NCBI GenBank assembly: GCA_004794785.1 | Contig: SJOL01001501.1 | Coordinates: 303,050-367,049, forward strand | DNA from: Opisthorchis felineus | Lineage: Eukaryota > Platyhelminthes > Trematoda > Opisthorchiida > Opisthorchiidae | Direction: 5' to 3' | DNA: 64,000 nt | In this document: one piece after another, positions 52,833-64,000 of the stretch | How the letters are laid out: each line of letters opens with the position of its first letter | Numbering within the stretch: the stretch's first letter is position 1 | Program-made: the position numbers and the translations under genes | The notes under the pieces: model-generated | What the model saw: only the letters and a program-made list of their open reading frames with translations | Databases searched by the model: none | What the model was told of the DNA's origin: nothing

Positions 52833-55319
52833 GGGACACCTTTCCATTCAGTAAGTATCATTACCATCTTCTGTCAGTAGTTTTAGACCCACTTTCCTGT
52901 ATAAAACTAGAGAGTGCCTAAATAGATTATGGTGTTGCTGATAAACTGGTGGGTGTGAATATATCGGTATTGCGAAGTAATTTAACTGAAGTTACGGTAG
53001 ACAACCTTTGGATAATAATTACTTATTGCTTAAGTAAATGGGAGGGACATTCACACAGAAGCTCTCTGAGTTTTGGCGTATCCTATTGAGTGAACCCTAC
53101 GGCCAGCATCCTTTCCTATAATCTACCCGATCAAAATCCGACCCACGGCAGCAACACAATTTAGTCGACAATCCACATGTTTTTGAGGAGAGAGAGAACT
53201 TACCCTTAGAATTCCCCTATGGGAGTACCCCGTTCCAGCATAATAGTGGTGGATAGCAGCACGCTCACAGACGGAAGGTAAGCAACACAGGTAGAAGAAT
53301 GTGCGTAACATAAAAGCAGAAAACGTTCCGTGAGAAAGAGTATCATCACTAATTGGAATAACTGAGCCAAATCACCCCAAAAATGCGTGTTAAAGTTTGA
53401 TGTGGAATCACGCAACCACAGATCAGCAAATGAAACAACAGGCTGTTTACTCTACTGTTCAAGGCACAAAAATCCAAAACAGTTGTGATTCGTAGATCAG
53501 AATCATGGCGCCCTTCAAACTGGTGAGGTTTGGTGGCCATTGTCAAGACCGCAAACTCAAGTTGCATGAAACCATTATACGCAGGAAGTCTAAGCATTGA
53601 ACACGTATTAGTCCATGACTGTGACCTTAGTAAACCAAGATCCGACAACAAACTGAACCAATGGAGAAAATTAGTTACCTTAATATGAAATGATTAGCGC
53701 CTCCTGAACCAAAATATCAAAGTCACAGTCCATAGCATATAGGACTGAGGGAATAGCTAGAGGACATTCATCAGCACCACAAAACAATTCCGTGTGTCTC
53801 CATGTCTAGCGCTGCAAGTGCCACCATCGCAGATTTCTTTGAAGGGTGTGGCCATAATTATGGAATGCCAAACAATTTGCTTGGAAGAACGCACCCAAGG
53901 TAGAAGTCCGGAAAAATCGTTGTACTTCCATAAAACTGTATCTACAAACTGCTAATTATTAAGTTGGCTCTAATTTTCAGACACTTATTCTGGTGCTGTT
54001 TTCACAAGCTTCAAATATGTTTGACAATTTGTGCAACGACATTCTCAAATCTACTAGTGGCAAGTCTCCGTAAGACAAAAAAATGTAGCGTTGTGCAACA
54101 TTGGCGAAAAAACTCCGCGAACCGCTTGAGAAATGGAAAGAGATAAATTATTCCCAATGCTCGCCTAAATTATCGTGTTTTTTTAGGCTCCACGCTCGTT
54201 GTGCTGGCGCCCGAACAAAATTCTCATGATGTACCTTTTTGTGGAGCTGCACAGTTAGTTGGAAATTTTCACTCTTCTATCGTGAGGCTCAGCTGAATCT
54301 ATCGCGCATGGTACACTCCCACCGGAATCGCTGCACAGCGACAGCCTCGTATCCCGGCTGGAACAATGTTCAAGATATCAAACTATGTTTGCTTTTTATG
54401 AATCTAATAAAATGGACGGGTTTACATGAAGCTTATGGGTTTTTTCGTATCAAGCATACCTTGTTTTACAAGATTTAATCAGGTAAACTTAAATCAGTAA
54501 TTAAAGTTTGGGATAGCACTCACGGAAAGCCACACAAAAATATCGATGACACAAAGTACATGCTTGCTAACAGTCTGATCAATAACGCCGTCTTGGGCTT
54601 TAGTTCAGTAGTATCTTTTTGCGTTTGTTTAAGTTTATTTGTAGCACTGTGGATTACAAACCGGTTACACCAGATAAGTGACCGTGTTTTATCTGTGTTC
54701 TAGTCAGCGTGGCTTACTGTCGATTATAAAGTGTGCGCTGAGCTGCACGTCCTTGTAACCTACACACGTTCCCCAAACTGTCTCACCGCAGTACACCATA
54801 TTGTGCGTATTTTGCCTGTGTGTAGAAATACCTGCTAGAAGTTTATCAAACACTCTGATATTTCGATCCCCTTTCACTGAATTTCGGGACATATGTACCG
54901 TCGAAATCAAATATGCATAGGCCTACCGGTGGTGTACGGTTTCACACGTGGGAAATCGCCCTCTGCCAACTGAAAACCCACCCTCATATGCCGATACTGT
55001 TGTTAATTCTTTGAAAACTAAATCAGACACTGTGCGCCATAACGGTATGGTTGTCCTGTTAAACACAGGCGGAATGAGGCCTGTTGCTTGGTTTCGCCAC
55101 GATTGTAATACTAACTCTGTTCTAAAGATTGTTATGCTCAAGAAATTTGGAAACCTTGTTGGATTCATCAGTGTTATCAGAGCATTGCTGTTGCGGATGA
55201 AGCTGCATTCATATGGTGCCGATTTCTGAGGTTTGACACAACATATTCTGAACTACCAGAGTAATCGTCGTTACCGAATGTACCTACGGATACCAGTGAC
55301 AGAATTTCAAATGCTCCTC

Positions 55320-55341
55320 TGACATTGCTGTGACATTGCTG
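55320..55341. repeat. 11-bp perfect tandem duplication
   Basis: TGACATTGCTG is repeated head to tail (55320-55330 and 55331-55341) with no spacer, typical of replication slippage. Confidence 0.8.
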
Positions 55342-55711
55342 TTTTATAATGTCATCAACGCGTGGTTCAACTCAAAATAACTATCAATCTTTTGACATTA
55401 CATAAAGCATTTACCTGTGAAATACAGCGAGCCGACGGAAGCACAAAATCACAACATGGAGTCGGCCGCATAACCACATTCAGGTGTATTCTTTCTGGCC
55501 AGTGGATCATTGTGTGTAATATCAACATCAAGTGCATCACACACTGAAATGGGATTTACAGAGAAACTCAGATGGCACACCATCAAATCCTAAGTAAATC
55601 TAGATGAGGGAAGACCCGTTGTGTCAGATTTTGGACTGAACCTGGTGACTATACATTTATAGCACACGAATGAAGCACAGTCAGATGTGAATTAACTCGA
55701 TTTATTGATTT

Positions 55712-55758
55712 GGCGCACTACTCATAATGTTGCTGAAAGCCCTCATAAGTAGTGTGCC
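55712..55758. repeat. foldback hairpin, imperfect 18-bp arms
   Basis: The arms are 55712-55729 and 55741-55758, separated by 11 bases. The outer 11 positions of each arm pair with a single G-T wobble, and 14 of 18 positions match overall. It is AT/GC mixed, so it is not a trivial low-complexity palindrome. It lies about 200 bases 5' of the integrase remnant. It could be the terminal palindrome of a small mobile element or a transcribed stem-loop; no flanking target-site duplication was seen. Confidence 0.6.
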
Positions 55759-55954
55759 ATGCAGAATATTTAGTGCAATACATCAAATATTATGTCAACT
55801 AAAACATAGACCAGCATCTGTGCAGCAGTCAGTACAGTGGAGAAATATTATAAACAATAGATTAAGCTAGTATCCCTGATAACGCCAAAGTACTTTAAAA
55901 ATGAATGCAATTTGCCGAGCTCGTTTTCTGTTGGAAACTTGTTTCGTTAAAGTA

Positions 55955-56310
55955 GAATCAGATAGTGTTAGAGTGGAGAAGTGGAGTGTACAGTAGAATG
56001 CATGGTTCTTATTAAAAGGATAAATATGTTTACAATAACTTCGACCTCTTGGACTGCCAAATCAGATACATCAACAGACTCAGGATGCCCTTGGCAAAAT
56101 GGTGGATTTGAATCACTTTTTGGTGAATTTGAAACACGCATATTCCAAACATTTCTCTACTTAACACTGTCCGGAATTCTGGTTAAATTCCGATGGTAAA
56201 TCTACTTGGAAGTGAATAGTCAACCAAGTTGTCACCATCAGCAGCACTTCCTGAAAGTCGGATATTTATGGCCAACTAACACAGGACGACCATCAACTAC
56301 AACGTCGTTT
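55955..56310 (+). mobile_element. LTR retrotransposon integrase fragment, BEL/Pao-like
   Basis: The plus strand encodes a short SDS at 55958, then after a frameshift and about 44 residues GCPWQNGGFESLFGEF at 56083-56130. The latter resembles the PWQGGFxERLxG block of BEL/Pao integrases. After about 42 more residues and one stop, LEVNSQPS (about 56205-56228) matches the VNSRPL block, and HHQQHFLKVG (about 56232-56261) matches the HFLIGR block. The three blocks sit at family spacing, and the second and third share one frame through the stop at 56197-56199. This is the catalytic-core and C-terminal region of an rve-type integrase. An IS3-like eukaryotic transposase was considered for PWQNG...ES but does not explain the later blocks. 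The element is dead; no protease, RT or long terminal repeat was recognised around it. Confidence 0.6.
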
Positions 56311-59300
56311 TCTTTAAGGAAATTGTTCCGATGGCCAACACCCATTGCGGCTTCCATACAATCGCCCAGACAGAATGCAAATTAGCCATCTTGTTATGAA
56401 TGTGTGCTGCGTAAAAACTGTGATGTATGCTGTCCAGCAGTGGATTGCAGAAATGCAGACGGTAACTATGGGAACCAAATGAGGTGTTGGCCAACTCCGC
56501 TTTTGTAACACGGAATTGGGTATTCTCAACAATAGCGTTGTGGAGTCCGTTTAACTTTTATAAATAAATTGATTTTTCTGGTTCCACAACATTTATCGCT
56601 TACAGGGTGCAGTGTTTAAATAAACTATCCAGAAACTGTGGAGCATATGTAGCCCAATTGTTTACAGTTTGCAATAACCATTTCACATATTTCTCTCTGA
56701 GTTGTATAAGTTAAGTTCGCTCGTGTCATTTGTTAGCCTATCAGATGGATGGTTGCGTAAAGCAGTTGTTTTGAGCGTAGTCACTGCTGGTGGTCCATGC
56801 GGCTTCTCCATGAGGATGCGGTCCCATCTTTTTGAAATCTGTGGCATGCTTCAAATCTGGTAGGGCTTTGCTAACCATGAGTTTACTGCCTGTGTGTGTA
56901 CCGCAATGGTCATGTTACAGTGGTGTAGATTCTCCAGCGTACCGGATTTGCATGCAGCAGCATGCGTTGAAAGCAAGCTGAAGCAGACTGCTACAACCCA
57001 CTTTCTGTGAAAAAGACAATCCATGCGCTTTTTTCCGAGAGGTGCGTCTTCACTACCGTAACGCTTTCCCTTCCGGTCAGTCAGCCGTTGAAGAATGGTA
57101 TGGTCGCTTTGTAAGGTTCGTCCAGCTATCGGCCCTAAACATCCGAAGCGAAAAATACCCATCTTTAATGTGTCAATCCTTTTTGTTAGTAGAATGTTCT
57201 AGAATGTGCTCAACAGCCACAGAGGTTATTTGCGGTTTGTGAAGTCTAGTAAGTGGTGCAAGTTGCCTGCGATTTTCATTAGACGGACAAATATTCCATC
57301 ATCAAAGACATGTTTGTTTGGAGTTTCAAAATATCAAAAACTGGGAAATAGTTCAAGTATGTCCTGTTGACACTAGGAGACTTTCGATCCATTTCTGACG
57401 TATGAGCTAGCAGTAAAGGCAAATTCCAGTTTACCAAGTCACAATTTTCGGAAATGAACGATAACATGAGAATTATTACACCCACATTTTACCATAATGT
57501 GCGCTAACGGCTTGAAGGTTCATCAGCGTGCAGATCTGTGGGGGCCTTTCCTAAACTTATCGTTGACCGCCACCGTTAAAATTAGACATTTCGTCACAAA
57601 TTCCATGCCTCAAAACTAGATATATGGATGCGAGAAAATAACCACTCCCAATGAGTAAGCTGGAAGCTAATATGTTCATCCTACCAGAGAGCTAACTGCG
57701 ACCGAGATTTCATTGGCGGGCTTTAAAGTTAAAAATACACCGCCAACCTGATTGACACTAGTGTAGTTACATGCAGAAGTCTTGGGTATTTTAAATGGTG
57801 TTAATCATGCATTTCCTACTAATGCAGCATTAGTGTGCGCTTATCAACAAGGACGTATACTCTTTGCAATTTTTTGAGTTCCGATGAATATGTTACCTAT
57901 CCAGTTGTCGCCTGATCTGCTCTCTGACCCTAATATTATGCGTCACCGATTGTTTAAGTGATTATGTGCTGATTTGTCTCGTCCTACCCGGGCTAGCCGC
58001 TCAGTAAATAGTTTTAATTCACGACTGGTGCTAGGGCAATTTTTCAGCCGTACTGTGATGAAGTTGACTGACCAGTATGAATGTAGAACCATGTTTTACT
58101 TTACACCTGCACTCACTCTCCGTGTATTTTTGTAGCGAACAGGCAAATATCCACACCTCATTCTTATAGTTTGGTTTTCTCGGACACAAGCTATTGGTGG
58201 ATAGCGTGTGATCGGCAGGATTAATTCACCTACCTCTGAAGCCATTATTCTTGCACGTGAACTCTTAATTCCTGCAGTTGAGGGCGACGTGGTTCAGAAA
58301 TCCTGCCAATAGAACATTCTCCGAAACTAGATGAGAACTAGCAGGCCACATAAGGTTCGGAGACATTAGACGGCGTAGTTTCGCATTTTTGGCTGTAGAT
58401 ATCTGATGTAGCTGGACTACAGTATGGGGACGCCTTAAGACTGGAATAAGCGTGCGTTTCACATTGCTGTTTACGTGGTTGACTTCCTCTTGCTATGTAA
58501 ATGCACTGAGAGCACTTCCGTTCTGACTCTACTGTAAACCCCCATGAGGCTCTCAAAATAGTTGTTTTTTAGTAAAGCTTTCCTCAAAAACTCTCACACT
58601 CGCCCGATTTAATTCGGAAATTACCGTTCCTGAAGACGGTAACGAAGAAATGGTAGTGCGCTGAAAAGCATCATCATCCTGTTTCAGTCGTTTAGCATTT
58701 TATAATTGTGCACCGAGGTGAAACGTGTAGCGGCTGTAAGGATTAGCAAGTATTACAAAGTGAAACGCTATTTCAGCAAGACTTAAAGGCCATAGGCGTG
58801 TATTTTTCCGTATCTTTGCTCAATTTTGACTACCAGTTTTGACCATCATTGTAACGGTGGATATTACTGATGAGGCATGCGAATAGTATGTAGTTTTCTC
58901 TTAACTCCTCCTCGATCTGATGGAAGATGGGATTTATTACGGACTTTGTGGGACTGCTTTGCAGCATTCGTATATAACTGCGTGATAGTCAATCAATATC
59001 CAGGAAAGTTCAAGAAGGCGCGTTCAAGAAGAAGACGGATATTCAGTTTTTAAAAATAAGGTGCATATGAGAGTTTCACTTTCCTGTCCAATAGTCTGTA
59101 CCTGTTTAGTTGGTGTTTTCTGATAAACAACTCCGCAGCGAGGGCTTTCCTCTCTTCACCAGTAACTTATGTAAATAGGTCGAGTATGAGAATTACACTT
59201 CAGGAGCAATAGGAAATCTACTCAGTCGAAGGCGGAAGCAATGCGCCGAAAGACGAGCATTCTTTGAGTAAACCACTGACTTAAAAGTGAAGGGTTTTGG

Positions 59301-62300
59301 GGCAGTTCAGCTGGTAAGTGATTTCAACTGCTTTCAGGGGCTCAGATTTGTCTTTTCAATGGTAGCGTTGAGGTCTGCACTCGCTTGTATTTCGTGACAG
59401 GCGAATCGTTTGGATTATTTGACAGTATTTTTAACGGAATACGTTTATTGAAATTATCAGTGTTTTCAAAAACTGAGCCCTTGTACCAAGATAACCGTAT
59501 GTCGACTGAGTTGTACAAAACAACCCGTCATTGTGAATTGGCGGTCGTCAACGACAGAAATGTGACACACTTGGAGGCATTTTTTTCAAAGACATGTTCG
59601 CAAAACTCGTGAAGGCTTACTCCATTGGGAGTTCACCTTCTTGTTACGAAAACACGAGCTGATAAGAGAGTGTTTGATGGATAGTTTACATTCTATTGTT
59701 ATCACCCAGTGTCTTTTTTAAATTCCAATCGAGGTATAATTTCTATATTCGTTTTATGAAATAAACTTTCCTTGAATAAAAGGTCACATGGGGAAAGCAG
59801 GTGGTAATGAAAGGAAAATTAGAAACATGGTGCTAAATAATTTCCAGGTTGACGGAAACCCATTCAGTGGAACATGAAAAAAAGAGACATATTTCACGGG
59901 GTAAAAGCATTCCGCAGGAACTACTAATTTTAGTGCGGTCATGCCCATATGAAAAACAGCGTTGCCTCCGTTATTATATCAAGCCCAAATTGGTTGACAT
60001 TTCAAAATAATCACCCAGGAATGACGAATAACGAAATAACAAAGTGCACTGGTTTTGCGCACACAAGGGAAACATCAGACCAATGAACTGTCAAATCCAA
60101 CAGCAAAATAGAAGCAGGTATTAACAAGTGAACTGATGATTTGCTGCCACTAGTTTCAAGAACACGTGTTATTGACCTGAGGATCACCCTTCAACCCAAG
60201 TAGATGTGCGTTTGCGTCATGCAGTAACGGTATACTTGTGATTCTATGTCCACAGACGATTTTGCTACGCAACTGGTGTCGACGCATTGACCACAATTCG
60301 GACCTTGCGATGGAATTAGAAAATTGGCTCCACGTGATGACATGAAAGTTAAACGTGCTGATCCAAGTGACTGCCAAATTATTTTGTCTCAGCGCCTTTT
60401 TTCTTCAGAGACGCTTGCACCCATAGGTAATCGGTTTTTACTGCGACCTCGCTAAGCCATTTATCTGATCGATTTTAAATTCACGTCTCTTTATTTTTTT
60501 AATTTTTCACGTCTTTCTTGTACACATAAACAGCACCTGATGGCATTTCATCACTGCTTCAAGTTCTCAACAGAGTGACATAGTTCCATGAGAAACAAAG
60601 CCTTCTAGATCGTCGTAACCAGTTCAGTCTCAAAGCATACGATCACGAAATCACTCAAATCATCTTACCTCATTTATCAGGACTACTAAGTCAGAATCCC
60701 TGGCAGGTATTTTCTGCTCAAAACCATATCCGACGACCTAATTATCTTTTTCGACCTGTTTTCACTGAAGACAACCGTCGCGTAGCGTGAACTCAGATTC
60801 TTAGTTGCTTGGAATTCCGCAGCCATTTACTATACCTCTACGGTTTTCTCGCCAAGCATAGTCAGTGAATCTCCTTTATGCCTCTCGTATTTTGTTTTAG
60901 GGAGAACCTGTGCTGTACGATTCCACAAGTCACAAGGGGTCAGAATATTAAATAATCATATACGACTATTTACGGCATAGTATTTTAGACCAAGAAGAGT
61001 GGCGGCCCACTGATGCTTGGCTGGTGGTCACTGCTTGCTTCGCCACGTATCTAATTAACTCGAACATACAATAGCTAGAAAGGTCTGCTTGTAGCATCGC
61101 GCAAACAGACCCCTGTTTAGTGGATGCGCGTAAGTATCCTGTGGTGTGTTCGCTGCTGACTGAAGTATATGAGAGTAACAGATAATCATGCTCTTTATAA
61201 TAAAAATCACACTGCGGTTAACTGAACCAAACAAAAGAATTGCTTGGCGTATTTCTCGCCGTGTTCATAATCCACCACTGAGCACAGCACACCAGTTGAA
61301 GACATTTTGGCAATGAAACTTCCAAGGCTACTGCTGTTGGACATCTGTTGTAAAAGCAAGAGGATGATTAATCTTGGTTACCCTCTAGATATTTTATTTC
61401 CGCTTCGATCACCCTGACTTTAGTTGCCCAATAATGTTACTTTGAGGATAATAGCAAGGGAAGCAGTTTTCTACGAATTCCTTTGAGTGTACTTGGAAGT
61501 CAACACAACTTTGAGAATGCCTGATTTGTTGCCAAATAAGCATACTATGAACTGAGCATCTAGGCTTCAACAGTGTGCTCAAAAGTGAACCGATTAAAAC
61601 TTGAGTCCCGCATATATAAACAAGCTTATATTCATTTTATTGTATATTGCAGACTGGTATGAAGATGTAACCAAACATATTTATGGGTGTCAAAATGACG
61701 CATGATAAGTCCGGGGTATTTATGAACGTAGACAAACCTTAACAAATCTAGGAATTTCTATTTTCTTACCTGAACCAATCGGAAACCTCAGCGAATTTCT
61801 CTCATGATGCATAGAGGCGCTCACCCTTTCAGCCGTTTTGAAGCATTTAAGACAAGGTTACCCCACCTAGGCAGAAGTGTCCCGCTTACGCAACAAAGCT
61901 GAAACCCCCGTACAGCTCAGTACGTTTACCAACGGTGGGCCCAAAATACAGCAGAACCCAGCGCTTGTGCCCCCTGTATGAGAATAAACAGCACTGAGGT
62001 TAAAAGAAAGTTATGTCGATGCATACTCAAGCGGCGCGGTTTAATTAAACGAGTTGAGTTTTACGTGTCCATGAAATCATTCTGACATGGATAACCGACC
62101 ATCACAATTAAGGTACTTATCGATTTGGGGTCCCCAAGTGACAAAATACACTATAAACAGGGGCGATCATAGCAATTATTTGTAGTTATCGAGAACACTT
62201 CGAAACTATGCTACTGCCTACGGTTCATAATTATCAGGAATAGTAGTAGTCCGATAATTGGGCCAAAATTCACTAGCCGATTAAATTAGTCATGTATGCA

Positions 62301-64000
62301 TCAATTTTGGCGCAAAACCAGGAAGACGGTAAACAAAGACGCTTCTAAACTTAGACCGATTTACGAATGTGGTTATGTTATGTCAGCCTATGAACTGGGT
62401 GATACAAGAACGAAGACAACAGTTGGGAAAACCTGTTGGTTTTTAATTCAGTCTACACAACTCACTACCAATGATTCGCCTTAAATCTAATATATTTCTT
62501 GTACGGTCGTACAATGAGAAACAGGTTAGCTCAGTACTTTGAGGAATTTGTTTCCATGGTTCTAATCAGAAGAGATTCGCCCATGCACTTTTTGCTTGTG
62601 CATAAATCGGCTTTATCGGCCATCCATCCGTGACTAACATTTTGCACGTTACTGTGTCAGATTTTATTACCTAGACAATAAATGCCGCTTTAGCGTCAAA
62701 AAGTAAGTTAGGAACAGGAGAATTCACCGCTAACTAAAAGTGCGGTAACAAAAGAATTTTTAAAAGTGAATATATGTAAGCATAAATTAAAGTAACCAGT
62801 ATCATTCAGCTGGGATAGATTCCGTGAAAATACTTTGTCATTCATTTGTATCTATTCATCGGTTAGTGTGCGCAACTATTTACATTAATCTTTCCTCATT
62901 AGTATTCAAGACCATTTTGGAAATTCGGTCGGTCCCTAAGGGGCAGCTGCCGCTTAGTTCATGTTTTTTACCTTGATCATACTCTGAAATGTTTTATCTT
63001 TGATTGCTGTCTTCGAGCGCTTCTTATATGCTGTGGTTTTTTGTGAACTAAAAACTTTCAGAGATTCCAACTTTTCCTTACACTAAAGCAGTTGATAGCG
63101 AAATGAACGATGTGCCTGATACTTTGTCAAAAGTGGACTATTCGGAATCAAACGCACAGTGACTATTAAGCAAGTGGACTGCCGTAATTGCTGCCAGGTT
63201 GTGTAGTCTGTCGGTTAACCTGATAGTCGTGGTTTGGCTTTCTTTCCAATCTTCCCCATATGTTTTCATGCATTTCCTCTCATTCCCGGTATCAATAAAC
63301 TAGAGTGAAATACTGGCTTTAAATACCGTACAATAGACTGCAATAAATGATGTAGTAAAGGGTTAAGGGAAGAAAGAAGTTATGTTTTGTCAACCACCCA
63401 AAACAGGGTTTCCCCACCTTGGAGTAGCAACAAAGTTAAGGCATCCGGGCATCATAGCGGAGTAAAACTAAATGTTCTTTACCGACTTTACCGAAATACG
63501 GGCCCAGCAAAAAACGGCAGGTTTAATTCAGCTAGACAGTCTGACTATAAGCAAGACTTGCCTACTGAGGTAACAAAACAAGAAAACGCTTTCGGCGTTC
63601 TTTTTACACTGCATTGTGCAGCAAAGTGACTTGAAACAAGCAATCAAATTTCACAGGGTTTTATCCAGATGCCATTTAAATTCCTAGACGCCCGGTGTCG
63701 TAGAGTGAATGATTTCATCAGTGACGATAAATTAATTGGTCAACTGAACAAAACAAATGATAAATAGAATCCTGAGAAAAAATCCTTTAGTTGTCAGGAG
63801 AGTTTCAGTCAGCTCATTATAAACTCTAACACGACCATAGTTGTTAGGACAAAATACATGAAGTGTACTGACGAAATTCAAGGACAGTCCTCTTTGAAAA
63901 AGTATATCTGAAAGCTTTATCGTGCTAGAGAAACGAATGCCCCCAGGAAACAGAAACTGTGAGTCGGATGTGTAGTTGATCACTCATTTGACCTCCTATA
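56311..64000. other. no recognisable gene
   Basis: No open frame longer than 103 codons. No continuation of the integrase remnant was seen past about 56310, and no LTR-like terminal sequence was found by eye. A string loosely like an RT VPxG...LSS block at about 62930-62970 stands alone. Confidence 0.5.
59008..59031. repeat. short direct repeat GTTCAAGAAG, two copies
   Basis: The ten bases occur at 59008-59017 and 59022-59031 in a purine-rich stretch. It is short enough to be chance. Confidence 0.5.

Larger units (their letters stand above)
44891..55711. other. no recognisable gene
   Basis: The longest frames are 149 codons (48119-48568 minus) and 124 codons (45606-45980 plus). Neither shows a domain, a signal peptide with a mature protein, or a retroelement motif. 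A 13-bp and an 11-bp direct repeat are the only structure noted. Confidence 0.5.

Noticed and set aside
62920..62990. SVPKGQLPLSS as a jockey/CR1 GVPQG block
   Set aside because: No DD block follows within the expected distance.

Overview
The window looks like nuclear DNA of a flatworm, most likely a trematode other than Schistosoma. The lines of evidence are a serotonin-receptor-like G-protein-coupled receptor (GPCR) of the long-third-loop flatworm type, very large gene-free stretches, moderate GC by eye without obvious CpG depletion, and a background of heavily decayed retroelements of classes common in flukes. Species cannot be named from the sequence alone. There is no bacterial gene organisation: no operons, no ribosome binding sites and no packed ORFs.

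Layout. 1-10124 shows nothing recognisable. 10125-10676 (minus) is a histone H1 pseudogene, uninterrupted apart from two in-frame stops. 15915-16620 and 18600-18790 (plus) hold pieces that read as the two halves of an RTE/SR2-like LINE reverse transcriptase (RT), with about 2 kb of unrelated sequence between them. 19500-20960 (minus) is a decayed Penelope-like element with both its RT and its GIY-YIG endonuclease. 21 kb to 36.2 kb is otherwise featureless and probably lies within the large intron downstream of the GPCR exon. 36205-38079 (minus) is the one convincing functional coding exon: transmembrane helices TM1 to TM6 of a 5-HT1/5-HT7-like aminergic receptor, ending at a clean splice donor in TM6. 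38-64 kb is upstream flank and intergenic DNA carrying a LINE RT remnant (44590-44890, minus) and a BEL/Pao-like integrase remnant (55955-56310, plus). A short foldback hairpin lies at 55712-55758.

How the parts relate. The receptor is transcribed right to left. Its TM7 exon (NPxxY motif) was not found downstream on the minus strand, so either the intron exceeds 36 kb and the rest lies beyond base 1, or the gene is incomplete. If the intron does run past base 1, the H1 pseudogene, the LINE pieces and the Penelope-like element are all intronic. The retroelement calls rest on short motifs in correct order and spacing read across frameshifts and stops. They were made by eye and need profile searches. 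Most other open frames of 60-150 codons look like chance.
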